Positions 46,537-57,458 of a stretch of DNA of 64,000 nt are shown piece by piece. Below the pieces are notes generated by a model. That model searched no databases and was not told the DNA's origin. It saw nothing but the letters and a program-made list of their open reading frames with translations. Position 1 is the first letter of the stretch. Every line of letters starts with the position of its first letter. The stretch spans positions 74,046,224 through 74,110,223 of the forward strand of contig CM059971.1 in assembly GCA_030490835.1 (NCBI GenBank). The letters run 5' to 3'. Source of the DNA: Annona cherimola (Eukaryota; Streptophyta; Magnoliopsida; Magnoliales; Annonaceae). The position numbers and the translations under genes are program-made.

Positions 46537-47052
46537 CTACGCTTTGACTTGTTCCTCCAGCTGGGCTTCTGATCTTTCTGCTTCTTTCCCATCCTCTGTA
46601 GTCATTTCTTGCTCTTCTAACTCGAATGCCGACACCGGAAACGACACCTTCACCCCGGCGGCGCCCTTGAAGGTGATGGTCTTGCGCTCCGGATCTTCTA
46701 TAGCCATCTCCTTGATGGAAGCCCACACCATCATCTGCTTGCTCGTCACCCCCGTGATCTTGCTCATTTTGTACTTGTCAACGTACGCCGTCACCACCGT
46801 CCCCCACTTGCTCCACCTCCCCGTCTTCTTGAAGAAGTGCTGGTAGCTGCTCCGCCGCAGCATCCACACGAAGCCAGCGGTGCGGTTGTAGCCCACCTCC
46901 CTAATGCCATTACCCAGGGGTAGAAGGCCGATGGGGAGGCCCAGCTCCATCAGAAGTTCCTTCGTCTTCGCCTTGCAGATGGCCAAGTCATTGGCGATCT
47001 CTGCTCCCTGGCGGTATTTCTCTATCTCCTGTAGTGCTGACGACGACGCCAT
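46537..47052 (-). CDS. DUF538 family protein, copy 3
   Basis: This encodes 171 residues without an intron, starting at the ATG at 47052. The core matches copy 2 closely: EIEKYRQGAEIA at 9-20, LGLPIGLLPLGNG at 37-49, EVGYNRTAGFVW at 52-63, YQHFFKKTGRWSKWG at 70-84, TAYVDKYKMSKITGVTSKQ at 88-106 and MAIEDPERKTITFKG at 116-130. The tail is glutamate-rich and ends EEQVKA. Differences from copy 2 lie mostly in the N-terminus, the region before CKAK and the tail. No secretion signal is seen. Codon use is C/G-ending, as in the other copies. It lies only about 430 bp from the start of the nested Mutator-like region, yet the frame is intact. Confidence 0.93.
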   Translation of the reverse strand: MASSSALQEIEKYRQGAEIANDLAICKAKTKELLMELGLPIGLLPLGNGIREVGYNRTAGFVWMLRRSSYQHFFKKTGRWSKWGTVVTAYVDKYKMSKITGVTSKQMMVWASIKEMAIEDPERKTITFKGAAGVKVSFPVSAFELEEQEMTTEDGKEAERSEAQLEEQVKA

Positions 47053-47170
47053 TTTAGTGCTTGGGACTCTGTTGGCAGGTGGTTGGAAGTGGCGTAAGGT
47101 AGTAGGAAGAACGACTACTGCGATAGATGGTAGATGGTATGATATGGATTTGGAAGGAAGGATGGCCGGA

Positions 47171-47178
47171 ATTTATAG
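47171..47178 (-). promoter_or_regulatory. TATA box of DUF538 copy 3
   Basis: AGCTATAAATTCCGG on the minus strand lies about 120 bp upstream of the ATG. It shares CTATAAATTCC with copy 2. Confidence 0.65.
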
Positions 47179-47318
47179 CTGCCCTCTCATCGAATAAATC
47201 GCTAAAATTTTAATATTTTAATTGATGTGATGTCACTGCTGCTGTTGGTTTTAATTTGTCATGGGTCCACATACGATTTATGTGGTGTTGCTGCTGTTTC
47301 ACGAGTCTCATGAAACCC

Positions 47319-47466
47319 AGAATTGCTTGTTCCTCGCCCGCTCTGCAAAAGGGGTATCCCTCATACGAGAATTTTGGTTTCTGCTCTGATAATATTAAAT
47401 TAGACGGAAAAATGAGATATTATAAAGTAAGATTTCAAATTTAACAATAAAAAAACGAGCCACCTA
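47319..47466. repeat. Repeat X, copy 1 (148 bp)
   Basis: It begins AGAATTGCTTGTTCCTCGC and contains AAAGGGGTATCCCTCATACG and GAGATATTATAAAGTAAGAT. Its first 19 bases recur at 47467-47485, directly before the outer Mutator-like element, and the rest recurs at 60844-60973, directly after it. The locus therefore had two tandem X copies and the element inserted in the second. Confidence 0.8.
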
Positions 47467-47639
47467 GAATTGCTTGTTCCTCGCGAGAGCCAACTGGGAA
47501 GTGCTTTCCCGTCTCTATCAATGGAAGCCTGCGATCCGCCGTCTATTTCGGTTTGACGGATGAGATGCAGTTGGGCATTTTCGGCAGGAGGGCCAACCCA
47601 TGGGAAGCGCTTCTTAGCGTTTTCTCATGGGAAGCCTCA

Positions 47640-48300
47640 TCTGAACCGTCCAGATTGAATCAACGGCTTTGATTTCACAGGGCATTTTCGGTAGTTGAAA
47701 ATGCGTGTAACCTTCGTTTCCATGCTCTTCTTCTCCCTTGCTTCTCCATGCATCTCTCTTGCCTTCGTTTCCACCCCATGCTTCTCCCTTCCCTTGCGAC
47801 TCGCTGTGGAGCTTAGCCGGATTTGCTTGGAAGCCGGCGGGACGGAGAAGGTGGAGACAACACGGTGAGATCTGAGATGATGGGTTCCGCCTAGGAGACG
47901 ACGCGCTGCTGACGAACTGCTGTTGCCGACGATGTGTTGCTGCTGCCGACGACGTTCCTTTGCAGCAATGAAGCGGGTGGATTCGAGCGGCAATGGCAGC
48001 ATCGACCGGCAGAAGAGAAGAAAACTCACGGCGTTAGTTTTTTTTTAGATTCAGGCGATTGGAGAACAGATCTGTCCGGTGAGTTAGGCATCACAGTTAG
48101 CAAGCCCTTGGCGAGTCATCCATCTGTTCCGATTGGCGATCCAACGGCCGACTGCTGGTGGGGTATGAGGCAGGGGGGCGGCTGCCGGCTGCGATTCGTG
48201 GAGGGTGATGCACCGTGTCTCATTTGTCGCGACGGATTGTAGAGGCTGATGCACGGTGCGTTATTTATCGCGACGGATAGAAATTTGACGGCCAGTGATC
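47640..48300. other. GC-rich segment inside the inner Mutator-like element
   Basis: Open frames occur on the minus strand (47637-48029, 130 codons) and plus strand (47934-48242), neither resembling a known protein. GATCGCGACGGA/TCGCGACGGA occurs three times at 48228-48297. The segment could be captured host DNA or element-specific sequence. The position matches 53694-54560 in the outer element, but the sequences appear different. Confidence 0.4.
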
Positions 48301-49383
48301 GCGACGGACAGACATTTCAAAACAATTTTACAAAAAAATTTTAATAATCTAATAGAATTTCCAAATTATATAAATATAATAGTTGTGTAAAAAAATATAA
48401 ATATTATACTTATTGCATCAAAATTTCAATTTCAATGTAATTTCTCTTAACATTTTGTGAAAATGATATAAAACAACTAAAAAAATGTAAATTTTTTTAT
48501 AAAGTTTCTATTTATATATTTTAAATAAACTTGTAAAAATAATTCTTTTATGTAGTTAGAATTTTTTAGATTTATATAGATGTCAATTATTCAATTCACA
48601 AACATAGTCAATTGAAAGATTTTATATAAAATATAATTATCAAAAATTTTTCATATAAAATATTCTTAAGATGAAAAAAGTTAAAAATTAGAAGGATGAA
48701 ATAATTAGCTTAACGAAATTGAGCTACTATTATTTTTAATTATACATTTATATTTCTTTTGTATATGTTTATATTATTTAGAATCATTAAAATCAAATAA
48801 AAGTCCATGGATTATAAAAATTTAAAGATATATTGTAACTGAAGATCTAATTTATTTTTTAAAATATATTATATTAATATAATAATGTGTGTGAAAGGGC
48901 GCGTGGGTGGGAAGTTAGTTAATTTTTATGTTTTTTAATGGAGTGTTACGGGTGTGTGAATTTAATACAAATTTTGATCTTTTTAGAAAGTTGCTTACCT
49001 TACTCTATTTTGATTTGCAAAATATTTATAACAATAGACGGTTTATATTAGAAAAATTCAGCTAATTAAATTATGAATATGAATAATTATGTACACGGTT
49101 AAAATAGTGCTATATTTTTATTTAAATGTAAATAAAAATAATAATATAATAATTATTATTTATTAATTATTTATTTCAAAAAAGAAATTATTTTATTTTA
49201 TATTATTTATTTTTATGTTTGAATGCATGTTTATATGTTGAAATTATATTATAGATTATATTACTTAATTATTAAACCAGTACCAAAAAGTCATATATAT
49301 TTATATTATCAAATGTTAATTATAGTAATTTAATTTAAATAAATATAATTTATACAATTTTATTTTTAAAAGTTAATATAAAT
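48301..49383. other. AT-rich spacer of the inner element
   Basis: No gene. The end (about 49274-49330, CCAAAAAGTCATATATATTT) resembles 58790-58840 of the outer element. Confidence 0.4.
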
Positions 49384-50058
49384 GTGCCCCGCGGGTGTCC
49401 AGAAATAAATATTTTATTTTCTAAAATATATATATGTGTCCCGCGGACCTCCAAAAATGAATATTTTGTTTTCTAAAATATATAAGTGTCCCACGGGAGT
49501 CCAAAAATGAATATTTTGTTTTCTAAAAAATATATGTGTGTCCTGCGGGCGTCCAAAAATGAATATTTTGTTTTATAAAAATATATATGTGTCCCACGGG
49601 TCTCCAAAAATGAATGTTTTGTTTTTTAAAAAAATATATGTGTCCCACGGGCTTCAAAAAATAAATAATTTATTTTTTAAAAAATATATGTGTCCCGTGG
49701 GCGTCCAAAAATGAATATTTTGTTTTATAAAAATATATATGTGTCCCACGGGTCTCCAAAAATGAATGTTTTGTTTTTTTAAAAAATATATGTGTCCCAC
49801 GGGCTTCAAAAAATAAATAATTTATTTTTAAAAATATATATATGTGTCCCGCGGGAGTCCAAAAATAAATATTTTGTTTTATAAAAATATATGTGTCCCG
49901 CGGGCCTCCATAAATGAATATATTATTTTTTAAAATATATAAATGTCCCACGGGCCTCAAAAGATGAATATTTTATTTTTTTAAAAATAATCATGTGTCC
50001 CACGGGCCTCAAAAAATGAATATTTTATTTTTATAAAAATATATATGTATCCCGCGGG
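49384..50058. repeat. 51-bp CCCGCGGG satellite, block 1
   Basis: About 13 head-to-tail units of 49-52 bp, each GTGTCCCRCGGGCSTCCAAA followed by AATGAATATTTTGTTTTYTA and an A/T run. The GC-only core CCCGCGGG is palindromic. Three consecutive units (about 49550-49690) are repeated as the next three, an early sign of higher-order structure. Confidence 0.92.
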
Positions 50059-50547
50059 CGTCTGTAATTGTAGAGGATGAGTTTGGTCAAATCTTCCTTT
50101 TATGCAAAGGTGCAGACAGGTATGTATTTCCTCACCATTTCGAACTCCGGTTGAGTGTTAAAATAATTTTTGTTTACCTTTTAACCTATTATCTTCTAAA
50201 GAGTCTTCATGCCCAATTTTGACTTTTGCATTCGGATACCTATTTCGACTGCTTTTGTAATTTTGACAAGCCCGATTTTGACCAGCCCAATTTGTAATGT
50301 TAGTTTAAACTAATTAAGTGGGTTATATATCCTTCTTTAAAAAAAAATATTCTTGTGTAAAATATAAAAAGTTATTAGATTCTGATGCATTAGAATTTAA
50401 TAATATTATAGGATTATTTATCCAAATAAAAATGATGTTTCAAATAATCTTGAATATCACTTTAAAATTTATATAATCGCTTGTCAAACTATTATTTTAC
50501 ACGTATTTAATAAATTTTGTTATCAAATTTCAATTTAATATAGTTAT
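50059..50547. other. Non-satellite spacer between satellite blocks
   Basis: About 490 bp unlike the satellite, starting CTGTAATTGTAGAGGATGAG. No gene or target duplication recognised; it may be an insertion. Confidence 0.5.
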
Positions 50548-51822
50548 AAAAAAATATACGCATCCCGCGAGCGTCCAAAAGTGAATATATTATTTTTTAA
50601 AAATTTATAAATGTCCCACGGGCCTCAAAAAATGAATATTTTGTTTTTTTTAAAATGTACACGTGTCCCTCGGGCGTCCAAAATTGAGTATAATGTTTTA
50701 TAAAAATATCTACGTGTCCCGCGGGCTTCAAAAAGTGAATATATTGTTTTTATAAAATTTAAAAATGTCCCACCGGCCTTAAAAATTGAATATTTTGTTT
50801 TTTAAAAATATATACGTGTCCCGTGGGCGTCGAAAAATGAATATAATGTTTTATAAAAATTTAAATGTGTCCCACGGGCTTCATAAAATGAATGTATTGT
50901 TTTTATAAAATATATGAATGTCCCACGGGCCTCAAAGAATGAATATTTTATTTTTATAAAAATATATACGTGTCCCGTGGGCGTCCAAAAATGAATATAA
51001 AATTTTATATAATATATATGTGTCCCGCGGGCGTCCAAAAATGAAAATATTATTTTTGTAAAATATATAAATGTCCCACGGGACTCAAAAATGAATATTT
51101 TGTTTTTTAAAAAAAATATACGTGTCCCGTGGGCGTCCAAAAATGAATATAATGTTTTATAAAAAATTAAAGGTGTCCCAGGAGCTTCAAAAAATGATGA
51201 ATTATTTTTATAAAATATATAAATGTCCCACGGGCCTCAAAAAGTGAATATTTTGTTTTTATAAAAAATCATACGTGTCCCGCGGGCGTCCAAAAATGAA
51301 AATAATGTTTTATAAAAATATATACGTGTCCCGTGGGCCTCCAAAAATAAATGGATTGTTTTTATAAAATATATGAATGTCCCACGGGCCTCAAAAAATG
51401 AATATTTTGTTTTTATAAAAATATATACGTGTCCCGTGGGCGTCCAAAAATGAATATAATGTTTTATAAAAATATCTACGTGTCCCGCGGGCATCCAAAA
51501 ATGAATATATTATTTTTTTAAAATATATAAATGTGTCGCGGGTCTCATAAAATGAATATTTTAATTTTTATAAAAATATATACGTGTCCGGTGGGCATCC
51601 AAAAATGAATATAATGTTTTATAAAAATATATACGAGTCCCGCGGGCATCCAAAAATGAATATATTATTTTTTTAAAATATATAAATGTCCCACGGGCCT
51701 CAAAAAATAAATATTTCATTTTTATAAAAATATATACAGGTCCCGGGATCGTCCAAAAATGAATATATTGTTTTTTATAAATAATCATGTGTCCCGCGGG
51801 CATCCAAAATATATATAATATT
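50548..51822. repeat. 51-bp satellite, block 2, with A-B-C higher-order repeat
   Basis: About 25 units in a regular three-unit cycle of about 153 bp. Type A has GGGCGTCC and AATATAATGTTTTATAAA, type B has AATATATTATTTTT and ends ATATATAA, and type C has GTCCCACGGGCCTCAAAAAA and TTTTTATAAAAATATATAC. The cycle holds for about eight trimers (for example A 51430, B 51483, C 51536, A 51585, B 51637, C 51686). Because 51 is a multiple of three, some frames stay open for over 100 codons; these are not genes. Confidence 0.88.
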
Positions 51823-51992
51823 TTTTACTATTTTATTTCTTTATATAAATTTTTATTTCATTAAATCAAGTAGAGTTAATATTTTTAATTATAATTTAAT
51901 ATATTTATTTAGTTCAAATTTATTTAGTCCTCAAATGAATATTAAAGTATATACATTTTGCAAAATACATAGATTAAATTATTAATTTAAAA

Positions 51993-53255
51993 AATTAGAC
52001 ATAGTTAGACGCGGTTAGACACGGTTAGACGCGGTTAGACGCGGTTAGACACGGTTAGACACGGTTAGACGCAGTTAGACGCGGTTAGATTTTTTGTGAT
52101 TTTTATAAATCAAATTTTTTGGGTTCCAAATTTGGTTTTTAAGATATAAATGGTCTTATAAAGGCCCTAGGATAATATTAGAGGGTTTAGATTATGATTA
52201 AATTATTAATTTCAAAAATTAGACACGGTTAGACACGGTTAGACGCGGTTAGACGCGGTTAGACAGGTTTAGACAGGGTTAGACGCGGTTAGACGCGGTT
52301 AGACAGGGTTAGACAGGGTTAGATGCGGTTAGATTTTTTGTGATTTTTATAAATCATATTATTTGGGTTCCAAATTTTGTTTTTAAGATATAAATGGTCT
52401 TATAAAGGTCCTAGGATAATATTAGAGGGTTTAGATTATGATTAACTTATTAATTTCAAAAATTAGACACGGTTAGACACGGTTAGACGCGGTTAGACAC
52501 GGTTAGACACGGTTAGACAGGGTTAGACGCGGTTAGACACGGTTAGATTTTTGTGATTTTTATAAATCATATTATTTTGGGTTCCAAATTTTGTTTTTAA
52601 GATATAAATGGTCTTATAAAGGTCCTAGGATAATATTAGAGGGTTTAGATTATGATTAACTTATTAATTTCAAAAATTAGACACGGTTAGACGCGGTTAG
52701 ACGCGGTTAGACGTGGTTAGACGCGGTTAGACAGGGTTAGACAGGGTTAGACGCGGTTAGACACGGTTAGATTTTTGTGATTTTTATAAATCATATTATT
52801 TGGGTTCCAAATTTTGTTTTTAAGATATAAATGGTCTTATAAAGGTCCTAGGATAATATTAGAGGGTTTAGATTATGATTAACTTATTAATTTCAAAAAT
52901 TAGACACGGTTAGACACGGTTAGACACGGTTAGACACGGTTAGACGCGGTTAGATGCGGTTAGACACGGTTAGACACGGTTAAACACGGTTAGATTTTTG
53001 TGATTTTTATAAATCATATTATTTGGGTTCCAAATTTTATTTTTAAGATATAAATGGTCTTATAAAGGCCCTAGGATAATATTAGAGGGTTTAGATTATG
53101 ATTAAATTATTAATTTCAAAAATTAGACACGGTTAGACACGGTTAGAGGCAGTTAGACACGGTTAGACATGGTTAGACGCAGTTAGACACGGTTAGACAC
53201 GGTTAGACACGGTTAGACGCGGTTAGACACGGTTAGACGCGGTTAGACACGGTTA
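51993..53255. repeat. Composite repeat: 10-bp GGTTAGACRC clusters with spacer
   Basis: Six clusters of 8-14 units of GGTTAGACGC/GGTTAGACAC/GGTTAGACAG alternate with a conserved spacer of about 130-150 bp. The spacer contains TTTTGTGATTTTTATAAATC, GTTCCAAATTTTGTTTTTAA and AAAGGTCCTAGGATAATATT. The full period varies from about 214 to 251 bp because the number of 10-mers varies. Confidence 0.92.
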
Positions 53256-53693
53256 GATTCTATTATTTTCAGAAAATAAAAAAATATTAATAAATTTTCA
53301 AAAATTCAAGAAAAATATAAGAAATTGTTATTCTTGAGAGTACCTTAATTACATTAACTTTAAATAATATAACATCATTTCTAATATAAATTTTATTTTT
53401 CAAATTTACCAATTATGATAAAATCTAATTAAAATATCATTTTTTGTACATTAATATTTTTTAAAAATTTTCAAATAATGAAAAATTATGTTTATATACG
53501 TTTTACTAATTGATCTATCAAATGAATGGAAAAGATTGAGATTTTGTATGTATATAATATAAAATTTATCAAAAAATCAAACATACTCACGTTTTTAGTC
53601 AAACATACTCACGATGGAAAATTACTAAATTACCCCTGCTTCCTTTTTTTTCTCATGGGAAGCACTTCCCATGGGTTGGCCCTCTTTCGGCAG

Positions 53694-54560
53694 ATGAAAA
53701 TTTGGTGGGTGTGCATCGAATACGGTGCTTCTACTTGCGTCCTCCCTCTCTGTCTTCGTTTTTCCTCCATCGGCTGCCATTAGCTAATCCGATGTTGCTT
53801 GAATTCATGGCTACTAAAGTCGGGCAAAGAAGAGGCACTATTGACAATGGATTGCTTGATTATTGTTAGAAGATGGAAAAAGGGGTCGTTTTTGGGACTT
53901 TTGCTGGGATTGCAGCAGACGTCATCGATCATTTGGTTGCCGGTGAGATGGGAGAAAGGCTGGAGATTTAGTGCTGCTGTATTGCCGACTGGACATGCTG
54001 GTGTTGGTGCCCTTTGCATCGAGCTAGTGTAGGGATGATGGTTGTGTGGCTGGAATTTTCTGGTTGCAGCTTGGAGGAGGTACGACGGGTTGAAGAAATC
54101 TGCAATTGATTGGTTGCTGAGCATGCTACAGTGCTTGGATGGAATTGCCGCCGGTAATAGGGAAGATGGAGGTTCAATAGCCATGGCCATCATAAATTTC
54201 TGTCGTTAGTGGATTTCTGGACTGGGGCATCTTTACTGTCGGCCTTACCTACGTAATCGGGAGATGCACAACAGCAACCGATCGGTCGGTTCAGATCAGC
54301 TGGGAGTTTATTGCAAGGGCCAGATCTGAAATGTAAGGGGCCGCCGGATTTTAGAGATAAAACACCGCTGACGGTGCTAGATTTGAGTAAGGACAGTCGG
54401 AAATTTTCTGTAACGGCAAAATACACCGACTCTTTGAACAAAGGGAAGAAAAATTGCTGGCCGTAGAAGATGGGTTCGCGTAGCCATGGAGGACATCGGG
54501 AGAGGGAATATGGTGGAGCACTGGAGTTCAATACTCCGGCGACACACCGTTTTGGTGCAC
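53694..54560. other. GC-rich segment inside the outer Mutator-like element
   Basis: Minus-strand frames at 53780-54193 (137 codons) and 54190-54531 (113 codons) are open but unrecognised. It may be captured DNA. Nothing shows it is expressed. Confidence 0.4.
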
Positions 54561-54771
54561 ATGCGGGCCATATTGTAAAATGAACTATTCAAATAATTTT
54601 GCAATTCTACCCCAATTATTTTATAATCCCCAATTTATTTAACTAAAATTTTATGAGAAAATTGTGTTTTTCATAAAAATACACAAAAAGCGCTTTATTA
54701 AATGCAATTTTCATAATTTTTGTGTGAAAAAATAGAAATACATACGAAAGTTTATATACATACAAAAGTTT

Positions 54772-55567
54772 CCAAAAACGAATATTTTGTTTTCTAAAAA
54801 TATATACGTGTCCCGCGGGCGTCTAAAAATGAATATTTTTTTCTAAAAATATATGTGTGTTCCGCGGGCCTTCAAAAATGAATATTTTATTTTTCTAAAA
54901 TATATATGGGTCCCGCGGGCCTCCAAAAATGAATATTTTATTTTTCTAAAATATATATGTGTCCCGCGGGCGTCCAAAAATTGAATATTTTATTTTTCTA
55001 AAATATATACGTGTCTCGCGGGCGTCCAAAAATGAATATTTTGTTTTCTAAAAATATATATGTGTCCCGCGGGCCTCCAAAAATGAATGTTTTGTTTTCT
55101 AAAAATATATGTGTCCTGCGGGCCTCCAAAAATGAATATTTTATTTTTCTAAAATATATATGTGTCCCGCGGGCGTCCAAAAATGAATATTTTGTTTTCT
55201 AAAATATATACATGTCCCGCGGGCCTCCAAAAAATTAATATTTTGTTTTCTAAAAAATATATATATGTGTCCCGCGGGCCTCCAAAAATGAATGTTGTAT
55301 TTTTCAAAAATACATAGGTGTCCCGCGGGCGTCTAAAAAATGAATATTTTATTTTTATAAAATATATACGTGTCCCGCGGGCGTCCAAAAATGAATATTT
55401 TGTTTTCTAAAAATATATATGTGTCCCGCGGGCCTCCAAAAATGAATATTTTGTTTTCTAAAAATATATGTGTCCCGTGGGCCTCCAAAAATGAATATTT
55501 TGTTTTCTAAAAATATATATGTGTCCCACGGGCCTCCAAAAAATGAATATTTTATTTTCTAAAAAAT
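54772..55567. repeat. 51-bp CCCGCGGG satellite, outer element, left part
   Basis: About 16 units of 49-52 bp, more uniform than in the inner element (GTGTCCCGCGGGCCTCCAAA, then ATGAATATTTTGTTTTCTAA). No clear A-B-C cycle. Interrupted at 55572 by a solo LTR. Confidence 0.92.
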
Positions 55568-55572
55568 ATATA

Positions 55573-57270
55573 TGTAACACCCCATTCCAAGAATTACTCA
55601 AGAACTAGTCAAGGGGTACTACATAATCTAAGAAAAATTCGGCAGCATCTCCCCATAACATACAAGGTGTAATATGGAATACATGACCTGATATTCATAA
55701 CATTTCCATTTGTAACATTCAATCCATTTTATATACTTGCATCTTCATATAATAAGAACATTCATATAGAAGGAAATCATTAAATATTTTCCTTACACAT
55801 CAAACAGATATAATAGTCATGCATATGTGCATCAACAAGGATTACAATCCAATCTGAAATACCAAATACATTATAGTTGCCAAAGCGAATCCTACATATA
55901 TGATTATCAAAAAAAAAAAAAAGAGCACGAATCTAAAAGAACTGAAATCAACATATTGTGCTAGGGTCTCTCATGTTTGATCTTCAACTTGTCCCATCCT
56001 TAAGTTCCCCTTCTGACCTGCGATCTAAAAGCACAATAACAATGATATGAGTCTAAATAGACCCAGTAAGTAGATAATGGTTAGCACAAAGTGCAAATAA
56101 GCATAATGATGGATACTCATACAGTGATGAAGCTAATACACGTGGGTCCAATACCCACTCCCAAGATCGTATACATATAACCATACACACAAATTGACCA
56201 ACACAACCAATCATCTACTCATGTCCATCAAGGGTCATGAACAACCCTCTCCTCATGTAATTCAGGGGCCATGAACAACCCTTACAATCAACTATTTGAG
56301 ATAACACATCATACATAACAGACAATGAAACACGCCGCAAACCACGCCTACAACATAAACACAATTCAGATTCAACACATAAATCTGTCACACAAGCATT
56401 TTATCAAACACATGATAGGTGCGAAATGAAAGAACCTTAAATTCATACTCTCGATTGGGCAATTCAATTCACGTCACATTCCAACAATATAAAATCTGCT
56501 AAGAAGTCTTTTACATCACAGAAATTCGCATTCAAAGTAAATTTTCCATAAACCCTAACTGTTACGAACTCTATGCCTAATACCATGGAGTCGTTAGAAG
56601 CTATACATTCCCTCTAGCCTCACCTCGTGTTTAACATAAAATTTCAACACTAAATCGAGAAAGGGGCGACATCTACTTACCTTGACCGTGATCCCTCCCA
56701 AGACAGCGACCCTAGATGTGGACTGCAGAAATTCGTAGCCTTGGAGCTTCCTGAACTCGGATCTATGACCTTCAAGGTAGTCGGTATAGTTTCCCTCAAG
56801 CGATCACGGGTGGTTCGAACTGAGTGGAAGAGAAAGTAGAAGAGGAACGAAGAACCAGAAGAGAACTCGGGCGCGAAATGGGAATGAAACCCTAGAGCGC
56901 GGGCCGCTTATGTTAATAGAATCCATTGAGTCGGGTCGGGGCTCGGGTCCAGTCGCAATTAGTAATTTAATTCCCCGCTCCTACACTTAATAATTAAAAA
57001 TTTCTCCGGGGGCGCTGCCCCCTTGACCCCCGCGAAGGGAAAAATAGTTATAGTGCTTAACAATGACACACTAATCATACACATTTTAATTTATACTCAG
57101 TGTACTAAGATCATAATACATGCATATATGCACTATATGTTCCCTAGATACCATATTCATATATGTTATGCATCCATTAACATTATAAACTCTTAGTGGC
57201 ATGTTCATAAGTTATCTCATAAATAGAGAAGGGTTATAATGAAAATAAAATAAAATACCTGGTCCTTACA
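55573..57270 (-). mobile_element. Solo LTR inserted in the satellite
   Basis: This 1698-bp unit is bounded by TG...CA (TGTAACACCCC...GGTCCTTACA) and a perfect 5-bp target duplication ATATA (55568-55572, 57271-57275). Read on the minus strand it starts TGTAAGGACC, has a GC-rich middle with AGGTAAGTAG, and ends GGGGTGTTACA, suggesting a minus-oriented Ty3/gypsy LTR. No primer-binding site, coding region or second LTR is present, so unequal recombination has removed the rest. It has no gene. Confidence 0.85.
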
Positions 57271-57275
57271 ATATA

Positions 57276-57458
57276 TGTGTCTCGCGGGCATCCAAAAATG
57301 AATATTTTATTTTTCTAAAATATATATGTGTCCCGCGGGCGTCCAAAAATGAATATTTTATTTTCTAAAAATATATATATCCCGCGGGCCTCCAAAAATA
57401 AATATTTTATTTTCTAAAATATATATATGTGTCTCGCGGGCCTCCAAAAATGAATATT
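57276..57458. repeat. 51-bp satellite, outer element, right part
   Basis: Four more units continue the array after the solo LTR (GTGTCTCGCGGGCATCCAAA and similar), showing that the LTR split one array. Confidence 0.9.

Larger units (their letters stand above)
47588..53684. mobile_element. Inner Mutator-like element carrying satellite arrays
   Basis: This 6097-bp element has terminal inverted repeats starting GAGGGCCAACCCATGGGAAG (about 26 bp, one mismatch) and an exact 9-bp target duplication TTTCGGCAG (47579-47587, 53685-53693), as expected for Mutator-like elements. Order: GC-rich segment (47640-48300), AT-rich DNA, 51-bp satellite in two blocks (49384-50058, 50548-51822), composite 10-bp repeat (51993-53255), and a right terminal segment (53256-53684). 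That last segment is clearly similar to 60412-60839 of the outer element. No transposase frame was recognised, so it would depend on enzymes from elsewhere. Confidence 0.82.

Noticed and set aside
49670..51803. Long minus-strand open frames with a repeating DARGTHIYF-like peptide
   Set aside because: They lie wholly in the 51-bp satellite. A 51-bp period is 17 codons, so one stop-free frame repeats for free. Units vary and frames shift with 49-52-bp copies, so these are not genes.
49384..51822. CRISPR array
   Set aside because: Units are contiguous without unique spacers and the context is a plant transposon. It is a satellite.
51993..53255. GGTTAG-rich sequence as an interstitial telomere
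   Set aside because: The repeat is 10 bp (GGTTAGACRC), not the plant telomere TTTAGGG, and it is a component of a composite repeat with a spacer. The resemblance is superficial.
54998..55388. Similar repeat peptides on both strands in the outer satellite block
   Set aside because: Same cause: satellite periodicity in threes, not coding.
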